DNA of 6,310 bases from Candidatus Altarchaeota archaeon (GTDB lineage: Archaea; Altiarchaeota; Altiarchaeia; IMC4; SCGC-AAA252-I15): the NCBI GenBank assembly GCA_018815265.1, contig JAHIYG010000151.1:1-6310 (forward strand). The letters run 5' to 3'. Below are positions 1 to 5,404 of this stretch, piece by piece. The position numbers and the translations under genes are program-made. The notes below the pieces were generated by a model. That model was not told the origin of the DNA and did no database searches. It saw only the letters and a program-made list of their open reading frames with translations. Within the stretch, counting starts at the first letter, position 1; the number at the start of each line of letters is the position of its first letter.

Positions 1-1809
1 CAACTCAGCTGCTGCATAGCATAGCCATTGCAGGTTTTGCATCATAGAATTCAATTGCCCCGGCGCTGTCCCGAAGTCCTCAAGTATTTCGTCTTCGGTC
101 CTCTCTGTTATCCATTCCATAAACATCTTTGCGGTCTTGAACCTATTGAGGAACATGTAGTCTAATCCAAAACCGTCTAGTTCGCGCAGAAGCTGCCCGT
201 CCATCTCGTACGCTTCGCTCCAGAGGACTGATTCCTCTCTCGGCGTCGCATTCAGTGTCGGCATCTCAGCCGCATCGCAGAGTACCTCCAACAATCCTAT
301 CTCACTGAATATGTTCTTCCTCTGTGCAAGCTCAAATAATGTCAGGAAGTTGTGGGCTGTAAGAGGGTCGATGTACAGTTCACTAACTCTTCCTCCAACC
401 TGCGTTGCCTGAAGGAAGCGTTCGTTTTCCTCTATGAAACCCCAGTCAACCAATTCATCGACTATCTCCTTGAGCTGGCGTCTCAACTCTCCGCCAACCC
501 CATATTGGTGTCCGTAGAATGTGGATGCTATGAAATCCGACAGTGCCTCTTGCGTCTTCGCATAACCTGACGAAACGAGAGCGAGTATGTGAAACCTGAG
601 CACCGGCTGTACTCCCAGTCTGCTGGTGATGTCTTCAGGCTGCCCCAATATATAGTGTTCATGTATGAAATCTAGTTCATCCTCGTTTTTCGCAAGCGTT
701 ACAGAATAGCCTATTTTGTCGTATTTCGGCCTGCCTGCGCGTCCCACCATCTGCTTGTACTCTAACACGTCAATGTATGTTAGCCCGCCACCGCTGTATC
801 TTTTCACATCGCGCAAAACCACAGTCCTTGACGGGAGATTCACTCCTGCAGCCAGTGTCGGGGTTGCGACAATCAATTTGACATCTCCCTTTTTGAAGGC
901 ATTCTCGACTGCAGTCCTTTGAGAGTTTACTAGTCCTGCATGGTGGAATGCTGTCCCCCCAAGCACGCATGCAGATAGTCTTCTGCATTGTTTTGTCGGC
1001 GGCGTCAGAGCGGATAGTATCTCCTCTGCTAAATCCCAGTTTTCAACCTTTAACCCCAGTTCCTTTGAGAGTTTCTCGGCGACTGCCTCAGCGCTTTTTC
1101 TGGAGTTCACAAAAACCAACGCCTGCCCGCCAGCTAATGCATTCTTTACTGTCTCTGTCAAACCATCATCTGTCTTTACGACAACATCTTCCTTCAACTT
1201 AACAGGCCTCCACTCTGACGTAACAAGCTCAGCTCTTAGCCAGTTGGCTAGTTCTTGGGCGTTGCCGATGGTTGCGGATAGGCCCAGTACCTGGACGTCA
1301 GGGTAGATGCGTGTGTATTTCGCAGTCAATACCTCATACACTGGCCCCCGGTCGGAGGCTATGAGATGTATTTCATCTAAAACGAGAATCTTAGTTCCAT
1401 TAAACCATGTGGGGCGGCTTCTTAAGATGCTGTCGCATTTTTCTGCAGTGGATACGAGTATGTCGAAGTCGCCGTGTTTCCCGTATTTTGAGCTGTCCAA
1501 GTCGCCGACTTCCAGCCTGACTCTATAGCCTAGTTTCTCGTATTTTTTGAATTCCCCATACTTCTCATATGCGAGTGCGCGAAGCGGCACGACATAAACT
1601 GCTTTCCCCCCTTTTTCCAACACCTTCATAATAGCAAGCTCTGCAGCCAAAGTCTTGCCAGATGCTGTGGGCGTGCACAATATGAGGTTTCCACCATCCA
1701 ATATGCCTGCCTCTACTGCAAGCTGCTGCGGGGGATAAAGTTCTGACATCCCAATGTCTTCCAACAAAACCTTGAATTCTTCGCCGACATCCAAATCCTC
1801 AAACAGCAT
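1..1809 (-). CDS. hel308: Hel308-type superfamily-2 DNA helicase, C-terminally truncated by window edge
   Basis: ATP-dependent 3'-to-5' DNA helicase of the archaeal Hel308 family (related to eukaryotic HELQ), known to act on stalled or branched replication forks in the cytoplasm. The minus-strand frame is open from ATG at 1809 to base 1 (603 residues, no stop). Visible motifs: Q-motif-like YPPQQ (residues 25-29), Walker A TPTASGKT (46-53), DEIH box (145-148), LSAT (177-180), motif IV LVFVNSRKSAE (231-241), motif V ATPTLAAGVNLP (315-326) and motif VI QMVGRAGR (353-360). Residues about 1-195 and 196-400 are the two RecA-like domains. A winged helix (about 400-480) and the start of the ratchet domain follow. 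The family is usually about 700 residues, so roughly 100 are missing off the edge. An in-frame TGA at 1831-1833 limits the start; ATG 1809 is the first ATG after it. No clear Shine-Dalgarno sequence is seen. It lies 56 bases downstream of the nitroreductase gene on the same strand and may share its transcript. Confidence 0.95.
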   Translation of the reverse strand, partial: MLFEDLDVGEEFKVLLEDIGMSELYPPQQLAVEAGILDGGNLILCTPTASGKTLAAELAIMKVLEKGGKAVYVVPLRALAYEKYGEFKKYEKLGYRVRLEVGDLDSSKYGKHGDFDILVSTAEKCDSILRSRPTWFNGTKILVLDEIHLIASDRGPVYEVLTAKYTRIYPDVQVLGLSATIGNAQELANWLRAELVTSEWRPVKLKEDVVVKTDDGLTETVKNALAGGQALVFVNSRKSAEAVAEKLSKELGLKVENWDLAEEILSALTPPTKQCRRLSACVLGGTAFHHAGLVNSQRTAVENAFKKGDVKLIVATPTLAAGVNLPSRTVVLRDVKRYSGGGLTYIDVLEYKQMVGRAGRPKYDKIGYSVTLAKNEDELDFIHEHYILGQPEDITSRLGVQPVLRFHILALVSSGYAKTQEALSDFIASTFYGHQYGVGGELRRQLKEIVDELVDWGFIEENERFLQATQVGGRVSELYIDPLTAHNFLTLFELAQRKNIFSEIGLLEVLCDAAEMPTLNATPREESVLWSEAYEMDGQLLRELDGFGLDYMFLNRFKTAKMFMEWITERTEDEILEDFGTAPGQLNSMMQNLQWLCYAAAEL

Positions 1810-1857
1810 CAGATATGAATATGCTTCAGCTCAAAATAAGGTGGTAGAGTGCAGTGG

Positions 1858-1865
1858 AAATATAA
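1858..1865 (-). promoter_or_regulatory. Candidate TATA box for hel308
   Basis: On the minus strand TTATATTT follows directly after the nitroreductase stop codon. A start site about 26 bases on would fall near 1835 and give a leader of about 26 nucleotides before the helicase ATG at 1809. The same 8-mer is the TATA box of the lipoprotein gene at 5361-5368. The leader has no good Shine-Dalgarno sequence, so co-transcription with the nitroreductase gene remains possible. Confidence 0.45.
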
Positions 1866-2354
1866 TCACACCACAAGATCTTGCATTTCCTTCCTTTCAG
1901 CATCACCTTGTGTTCCTTTTGTAGGCCACCCCAATGCGATGACTGCCATGAGTTCGTGTTTGACGTCCAGTTCCTTCTCAACAGCGGCGTGTTGGTTTTT
2001 GATTTCCCCAAGCCAGACCGCACCCAATCCAATGGAGTGTATTGCAAGCAGCATATTCTGTATGCATGCGCCGATTGACTGCATGTCCTTGTCCCGGTCG
2101 TAGCCTGACTCGACATCATAGAATACGGCAATGCAAACCGGCGCACCCGTTATTATCCTACCATATTTCGTGTGCTTTGCAAACGCATCCTTTTTCTCTC
2201 CTCTTACTACCATAAACTTCCACGGCTGGTTGTTTAACCCTGACGGCGCCCACCTGCCGGCTTCTAGGATTTCCGCAATTTCCAGGTTTGAAACGTCCGT
2301 TTTCAGGTATTCCCTCACGCTTCTCCTGGTTTTCACCGCTTCATGAACGTCCAT
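1866..2354 (-). CDS. Nitroreductase-family FMN oxidoreductase
   Basis: Predicted cytoplasmic FMN-dependent NAD(P)H oxidoreductase of the nitroreductase fold, 162 residues, at the short end of the family. Family features visible: the N-terminal TRRSVREY (residues 9-16) whose arginines contact the FMN phosphate; APSGLNNQPWKF (36-47), the typical flavin-contacting segment; a central helix then GLGAVWLGEI (109-118); and ALGWP (140-144) near the C-terminus. Members reduce nitro compounds, quinones or other electron acceptors, and others act in cofactor metabolism, so the substrate cannot be assigned. ATG 2354 is chosen because it places the RRSVR motif at the expected distance from the N-terminus and because a TATA box lies about 31 bases upstream. 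The preceding bases (AAACCCACT) contain no Shine-Dalgarno sequence, which fits a nearly leaderless mRNA. The gene is divergent from phosphoglycerate kinase and is followed after 56 bases by the helicase gene. Confidence 0.9.
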   Translation of the reverse strand: MDVHEAVKTRRSVREYLKTDVSNLEIAEILEAGRWAPSGLNNQPWKFMVVRGEKKDAFAKHTKYGRIITGAPVCIAVFYDVESGYDRDKDMQSIGACIQNMLLAIHSIGLGAVWLGEIKNQHAAVEKELDVKHELMAVIALGWPTKGTQGDAERKEMQDLVV

Positions 2355-2360
2355 AGTGGG

Positions 2361-2370
2361 TTTTTAATTT
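2361..2370 (+). promoter_or_regulatory. Candidate TATA box for phosphoglycerate kinase
   Basis: TTTTTAATTT on the plus strand would place a start site near 2392, leaving a leader of about 16 nucleotides that contains the GGTGGG ribosome-binding site. The match to a TATA consensus is weaker than the box at 2382-2389. It overlaps the presumed start region of the divergent nitroreductase gene, so the two promoters would interleave. Confidence 0.35.
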
Positions 2371-2381
2371 GTTCTCTAATC

Positions 2382-2389
2382 TTTTATAC
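2382..2389 (-). promoter_or_regulatory. Candidate TATA box for the nitroreductase gene
   Basis: GTATAAAA on the minus strand is centred about 31 bases upstream of ATG 2354, predicting a start site near 2359 and a leader of only about 5 nucleotides. Read on the plus strand (TTTTATAC) it could also serve phosphoglycerate kinase, with a start site near 2411, slightly past the ATG at 2408. The minus-strand role is therefore preferred. Confidence 0.5.
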
Positions 2390-2397
2390 GTACTTTT

Positions 2398-2403
2398 GGT
2401 GGG
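2398..2403 (+). promoter_or_regulatory. Shine-Dalgarno sequence that fixes the pgk start
   Basis: GGTGGG, whose GGTG pairs with the CACC of the archaeal 16S rRNA 3' end, lies 4 bases before ATG 2408. It supports that ATG over an in-frame TTG at 2369. It is one of only two convincing Shine-Dalgarno sequences in the window; most other genes here look leaderless. Confidence 0.65.
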
Positions 2404-2407
2404 ATAC

Positions 2408-3619
2408 ATGATCGACGGCATAAAAACATTGGACGATTTTGACTTTGCAGGAAAGACTGTTTTAATGAGATGCGATTTGAACACGCCACTCGACCCAGTA
2501 TCTGGCGACTTTCTAGAGGACCGCAGAATGCGGTCCCACCTGCCTACCATCCAAGAACTGATGGATAAGAAGGCCAAGGTAGTCTGCATGGCCCATCAAG
2601 GCAAACCAGGAGAGTCTGAGTTCACGTCATTGGACAAGCACGCCGCACACTTGGGGAAACTCTTGGGATGTGAGGTGAAATACGCCGACGACCTATTTGG
2701 TCCAACAGCAAGGACCATGATAAAGAACCTGGGAGACGGTGAAGTACTTCTTTTGGACAATGTGAGGATGTATAGTGAGGAGGCGCTGGAGCGCCCGCCA
2801 GAGGTCCACTCGAAATCATATCTTGTCAAGAACCTGGCGCCGCTTGCTGACTTGTTTGTCAACGACGCATTCGGCACAGCCCACAGAAGCCATGCTTCTA
2901 CTGTGGGGTTCACGCCAGTGCTGCCATGTGTCGCAGGCAGGCTGATGGAGCGGGAAATCAGGGCGTTAAGCGATGTCACAAAGAACCCGAAAAAGCCGAT
3001 TGTCTTCATATTGGGTGGTGCGAAGGTGAAGGATTCGATGAAGATAATACAAAAGGCGCTGGACCGTGGCGTCGACAAAATACTTTTGGGGGGTGTTTTG
3101 GCTAACGTGTTTTTGGCAGCAAAGGATTACCGCCTGGGCGAGCCAACCATTGAATTCATAAGGGGTAAGAAGTTCATAGAATTGATTGATGTCGCAAAAC
3201 AGATTCTTGACAAATACTCCGACCAGATTGTCCTGCCAATCGATGTCGCATTGGACAAAAGCGGGCAGAGGATTGAGATTCCACTGTCTGAGCTTCCGCA
3301 GGACTATAAGATCGTTGACCTAGGCAAACTGACAGTCCAGAAGTACACGAATATAATACAGTCTTCAGGCACTGTATTCTTCAACGGGGCATTGGGCCTT
3401 TATGAGACGCCAGCTTTCGCGTATGCGACCGAGGAAATAATCAAGGCAATAGCTGTGGCGAAAAGCTTTTCAGTCATAGGCGGCGGAGACACTGTGGCTG
3501 CGGCCCGCAACCTGAATGTGGAGGATAATATAACTCATGTTTCAACCGGTGGCAAGGCATCGATTGACTTTTTGGCGGGGGTTAAGATGGCTGCAATCGA
3601 GGCATTGAAGGGTCAGTAG
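2408..3619 (+). CDS. pgk: Phosphoglycerate kinase, archaeal type
   Basis: Cytoplasmic enzyme that interconverts 1,3-bisphosphoglycerate + ADP and 3-phosphoglycerate + ATP in glycolysis and gluconeogenesis. From ATG 2408 it has 403 residues, normal for archaeal members. N-terminal substrate domain: RCDLNTP (21-27), AHQGKP (62-67), LLLDNVR (114-120) and NDAFGTAHRSHAS (152-164). C-terminal nucleotide domain: LGGAKVKD (202-209), FFNGALGLYE (324-333), GGGDTVAA (358-365) and STGGKAS (379-385). Two loop positions differ from the usual consensus: NGALG where NGP-G is common, and STGGKAS where STGGGAS is common. ATG 2408 is preceded by GGTGGG and gives the normal N-terminus (KTLDDFDFAGKTVLMR). An earlier in-frame TTG at 2369 would add 13 residues (FSNLLYVLLVGY after the initiator) encoded by the promoter region. 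The gene is divergent from the nitroreductase gene; no terminator is obvious downstream. Confidence 0.97.
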   Translation: MIDGIKTLDDFDFAGKTVLMRCDLNTPLDPVSGDFLEDRRMRSHLPTIQELMDKKAKVVCMAHQGKPGESEFTSLDKHAAHLGKLLGCEVKYADDLFGPTARTMIKNLGDGEVLLLDNVRMYSEEALERPPEVHSKSYLVKNLAPLADLFVNDAFGTAHRSHASTVGFTPVLPCVAGRLMEREIRALSDVTKNPKKPIVFILGGAKVKDSMKIIQKALDRGVDKILLGGVLANVFLAAKDYRLGEPTIEFIRGKKFIELIDVAKQILDKYSDQIVLPIDVALDKSGQRIEIPLSELPQDYKIVDLGKLTVQKYTNIIQSSGTVFFNGALGLYETPAFAYATEEIIKAIAVAKSFSVIGGGDTVAAARNLNVEDNITHVSTGGKASIDFLAGVKMAAIEALKGQ

Positions 3620-3623
3620 ACGG

Positions 3624-3631
3624 TTTATATA
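3624..3631 (+). promoter_or_regulatory. TATA box for the 62-residue membrane protein gene
   Basis: TTTATATA, a near-perfect archaeal TATA box, begins 4 bases after the pgk stop codon and is centred about 29 bases before ATG 3657. The predicted start site near 3653 would give an almost leaderless mRNA. The segment up to the ATG has no Shine-Dalgarno sequence. This is the strongest core promoter in the window and marks a transcription unit separate from pgk. Confidence 0.7.
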
Positions 3632-3656
3632 CCTGCATAGGGTATAGGTTTAGAAT

Positions 3657-3845
3657 ATGATAACGCAGATTAAGATGCTTGACCGGGTGATTCCCCTGTG
3701 GGAGATTCTAGTCATAGTATTGGCGTTGGCTGCTATACTCTTGGTTTTGGTCCTATGGTGGGCGTTCGGATACAACCTGTCTGTCATAGTCCAGAAACCA
3801 CTATCAATCGAGCCTGCAGCGCTCGGTTCAGTCTTTTTCAGCTAA
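3657..3845 (+). CDS. Small single-pass membrane protein, unknown function
   Basis: 62-residue protein I do not recognise. Residues 1-13 are a short polar stretch (K6, D9, R10). Residues about 14-38 form one strongly hydrophobic helix (ILVIVLALAAILLVLVLWWA, residues 17-36). A mildly hydrophobic tail with one lysine (K47) ends in VFFS. There is no signal-peptidase or lipobox cysteine motif, so it is probably anchored by its single helix, likely with the N-terminus inside. Support for a real gene comes from the well-placed TATA box immediately upstream, the lack of overlap with any other plausible gene, and a coherent transmembrane profile. The next gene starts 34 bases downstream on the same strand, so they may be co-transcribed. 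It could be a small partner of one of the neighbouring proteins; that is inference only. Confidence 0.7.
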   Translation: MITQIKMLDRVIPLWEILVIVLALAAILLVLVLWWAFGYNLSVIVQKPLSIEPAALGSVFFS

Positions 3846-3848
3846 ATG

Positions 3849-3857
3849 ATTAAAGTA
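3849..3857 (+). promoter_or_regulatory. Weak TATA-like element before the transglutaminase-like gene
   Basis: ATTAAAGTA is centred about 27 bases before ATG 3880, the right distance for a leaderless transcript, but the match to a TATA box is poor. The 34-base gap from the upstream gene also permits read-through from the promoter at 3624. Confidence 0.3.
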
Positions 3858-3879
3858 ATTGAGTCTGAGAGTAAAGTGA

Positions 3880-4542
3880 ATGGATGAATTTCCATGTCTA
3901 GGGGAAATAATCGGGTCTGCACGCATGAGTCAGGCGTTGTTTCCAGATACAGGAATGGGTGTGGCATGCTCCTTGCTGGCGGCTTTGTTTGATGTCTTCT
4001 GGGTGTTTGACAAAAGACTCAGGTGTGTTTGCGCAAAGGAGTATGGGAGCGAAAAAGATATGGTCGACTCCAAAAGTCTATTTTTCAAAAGGTCGGCTGA
4101 TGAGATACTCTCGTCTGGCCTGTTATCGGGTGCGGGCTGCACAGACATCTGTGTGGTCTATGCAGCAGCGGCTAAAGAGTTGGATTTAGATGTAAAAAAT
4201 GCTTATATTACTGCTGAGGCAATTTCACAGTTCCCCCATACTCTTTTGTCATTGCAAATATCTGATTCTGAAGTCGTGTTGGACCCAAAGTGGATGATGC
4301 ACCCAGGATACAAGGCGCTTGCTGAAAGGGATAATGTTTTCGAGAAAGAATATAATGTGTGGTTTGCTGCTGGATTGCCCTCTGGCGTGGATGAGGTGGG
4401 CAGGAAATACTTCAAAAAGCCGACGGTTTCTGGGCAGCCCAAGAAATGGGTTGTCGTCGACGTCTTGGAGCCTGCCCGGCTTTCTGACGGAAGCTACAGC
4501 CGGGATATCAGATTTAATAGGATTGGTGAGGTATTTGTTTGA
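3880..4542 (+). CDS. Transglutaminase-like (papain-fold) protein
   Basis: 220-residue protein with the signature of the transglutaminase-like cysteine protease/transferase fold. Residues 75-101 (DEIL through the helix GCTDICVVYAAAAKEL, 86-101) resemble the catalytic-cysteine helix, with C87 as nucleophile. FPHTLLSLQI (118-127) supplies H120 and VVLDPKW (132-138) supplies D135, giving a Cys-His-Asp triad in family order. The family's usual tryptophan after the histidine (HxW) is absent; T121-L122 follow instead. Residues 25-44 are hydrophobic but interrupted, so the protein is probably cytoplasmic or peripherally attached; no signal peptide is seen. The C-terminal part (about 140-220) matches nothing I recognise. 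Members include proteases, amidases and cross-linking enzymes, so activity is open. ATG 3880 is the first in the frame after the preceding gene; ATG at residue 16 is an alternative. The stop is one base before the next ATG, indicating translational coupling with the membrane protein that follows. Confidence 0.75.
   Translation: MDEFPCLGEIIGSARMSQALFPDTGMGVACSLLAALFDVFWVFDKRLRCVCAKEYGSEKDMVDSKSLFFKRSADEILSSGLLSGAGCTDICVVYAAAAKELDLDVKNAYITAEAISQFPHTLLSLQISDSEVVLDPKWMMHPGYKALAERDNVFEKEYNVWFAAGLPSGVDEVGRKYFKKPTVSGQPKKWVVVDVLEPARLSDGSYSRDIRFNRIGEVFV
4525..4532 (+). promoter_or_regulatory. Shine-Dalgarno sequence for the half-DMT gene
   Basis: GGTGAGGT, lying within the last codons of the transglutaminase-like gene, is 11 bases before ATG 4544. 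It supports this start over upstream in-frame ATGs that would overlap the preceding gene by more than 200 bases. Together with the one-base gap it suggests the two genes share an mRNA. Confidence 0.5.
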
Positions 4543-4543
4543 C

Positions 4544-4984
4544 ATGGAAGATTGGCTTCTTTTCGGTTTGTTGGCTGCAGTATCCTATTCTCTTGCTGCA
4601 TTGGCTGCGAAGCTGTCACTGGCTGGCGAGAGTGGATTGCAGGTCACCCAAGCAGGGCTTTTGACAGGGTTTGGCGTCTTTTTAGCATTCGTCGTCTTCA
4701 CCATGTACTCCGGATTGCCTTCTTTTTCTAAGGCCAGTCCAAAGACCATTGCATTTGGCTTGGGTGTCGGATTGCTTTGGGCGGTGGGGCAGATACTCGT
4801 GTATGTTGCTCTCATGAAAGGGGCAGACATCTCAAGGATGGCACCGATATACAACCTAAACACACTGTTTGTCGTCGTCTTCGGAATCTTTCTCTTGGGG
4901 GAGCTTCCAGACCGGGCGCAGGCGCTGCGTGTGGGGTTGGGTGCGATACTCATCACAGCGGGTGCGGTACTAGTCAGCGTCTAA
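4544..4984 (+). CDS. Half-size EamA/DMT-superfamily membrane protein
   Basis: 146-residue integral membrane protein made of one EamA-like repeat of the drug/metabolite transporter superfamily. Five helices are predicted at about residues 5-23, 34-54, 68-90, 100-118 and 126-145. The segment APIYNLNTLFVVVFGIFLLG (100-119) followed by E120 is the characteristic EamA motif around helix 4. Most family members have two such repeats in about 300 residues. Half-size proteins are known and are thought to work as dimers, as for small multidrug transporters, so this is not necessarily a fragment. The substrate cannot be inferred. ATG 4544 starts just before helix 1 and has a Shine-Dalgarno sequence; in-frame codons further upstream lie in the preceding gene and encode unlike, charged sequence. 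It is one base downstream of the transglutaminase-like gene. It converges on the lipoprotein gene, with 5 bases between the stop codons. Confidence 0.85.
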   Translation: MEDWLLFGLLAAVSYSLAALAAKLSLAGESGLQVTQAGLLTGFGVFLAFVVFTMYSGLPSFSKASPKTIAFGLGVGLLWAVGQILVYVALMKGADISRMAPIYNLNTLFVVVFGIFLLGELPDRAQALRVGLGAILITAGAVLVSV

Positions 4985-4987
4985 AAA
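4983..4987 (-). terminator. Candidate U-tract terminator of the lipoprotein gene
   Basis: On the minus strand the lipoprotein stop is followed at once by TATTTTTAG. A run of five T is compatible with archaeal termination, which often needs only a U-rich stretch. It overlaps the stop codon of the convergent DMT gene. The plus strand shows no comparable T-run for the DMT gene. Confidence 0.3.
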
Positions 4988-4989
4988 TA

Positions 4990-5340
4990 TTACATGCACA
5001 AAGCTCGCATTCTAATCGCCCCATCTTCTGTGATGGAGGTCCAATTCAAAAGGGCATATGCGTGTATGTGGGAGTTATTAGTCAACAGTATTTCCCTGTA
5101 GACTACATCATCTGGGGTTGAAGATTTGTATCTGCGGTATGCGTATGTGTCACTATCCCATCCTGGTTCTAATTTCACAAGGAATTCATGCGCCTGCGCG
5201 GCAGTATCTATACTCACACCAGCGGTTTCATGTGGCCTTGCAGAGTAAACTTCACCACAATGTGGTGTAGACAGCACGTCCTTTATGCAGCCTCCCAACA
5301 CTAACGCTGAAAGAAATGCAACAGCCAACCAATATTTCAC
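4990..5340 (-). CDS. Small predicted lipoprotein, unknown function
   Basis: 116-residue protein, probably exported and lipid-anchored. It has a charged N-terminus (MKYW), a hydrophobic core (residues 5-15) and a lipobox LGGC with C18 as the modified cysteine. The mature part, about 98 residues, is soluble-looking, with C28 and C115 as its only cysteines besides C18, and matches no family I recognise. It is rich in acidic and aromatic residues (for example GWDSDTYAYRRY, 60-71). The start is GTG at 5340. It is preferred because it gives a complete signal sequence, has no ATG alternative before the lipobox, and has a TATA box centred about 25 bases upstream, as for a leaderless mRNA. It lies 64 bases downstream of the PadR regulator gene on the same strand, with its own promoter in the gap, and is convergent with the DMT gene. 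Confidence 0.75.
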   Translation of the reverse strand: MKYWLAVAFLSALVLGGCIKDVLSTPHCGEVYSARPHETAGVSIDTAAQAHEFLVKLEPGWDSDTYAYRRYKSSTPDDVVYREILLTNNSHIHAYALLNWTSITEDGAIRMRALCM

Positions 5341-5360
5341 AAAAAAAGAAGGCAGACGAG

Positions 5361-5368
5361 AAATATAA
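5361..5368 (-). promoter_or_regulatory. TATA box for the lipoprotein gene
   Basis: TTATATTT on the minus strand is centred about 25 bases before the GTG at 5340, so transcription would begin at or within a few bases of the start codon. The bases just upstream are seven consecutive C (minus strand), unlike the purine-rich BRE that usually precedes archaeal TATA boxes, which may make the promoter depend on an activator. Confidence 0.6.
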
Positions 5369-5383
5369 GGGGGGGTGTTTTCC

Positions 5384-5399
5384 TTCGGTGTATTCCGAA
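5384..5399. repeat. Inverted repeat upstream of the lipoprotein promoter
   Basis: TTCGG-N6-CCGAA, two perfect 5-base arms around GTGTAT, lies between the PadR stop codon and the lipoprotein TATA box, 15 bases upstream of the latter. It could be a protein-binding site or an RNA hairpin ending the PadR transcript. No T-run follows it on the minus strand, which weakens the terminator reading. Confidence 0.4.
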
Positions 5400-5404
5400 A
5401 GAGC

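Noticed and set aside
145..1370. DEIH rather than DECH as an unusual helicase box, and plus-strand open frames in this region
   Set aside because: Residue I is acceptable at this position in DExH helicases of this family, and the plus-strand frames are antisense shadows of the helicase gene.
1826..2146. 106-residue minus-strand open frame overlapping the nitroreductase gene
   Set aside because: It is a shifted frame of a gene with clear family motifs; its sequence has no recognisable domain.
2369..2407. N-terminal extension of phosphoglycerate kinase from a TTG at 2369
   Set aside because: The extension covers the promoter region, is unlike the family N-terminus, and a good GGTGGG precedes ATG 2408.
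2596..3078. 160-residue minus-strand open frame inside the phosphoglycerate kinase gene
   Set aside because: It is antisense to a certain gene, serine- and proline-rich as expected from reversed codons, and shows no domain or promoter.
4319..4543. Upstream extension of the half-DMT gene from ATG 4319
   Set aside because: It would overlap 224 bases of the transglutaminase-like gene and its residues do not look like a transporter N-terminus; ATG 4544 has a Shine-Dalgarno sequence and begins just before helix 1.
5369..5375. Run of seven G as a possible phase-variation tract
   Set aside because: It is noncoding, only seven bases long, and upstream of the TATA box; a slip would change spacing little. 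Kept only as an oddity of the promoter.
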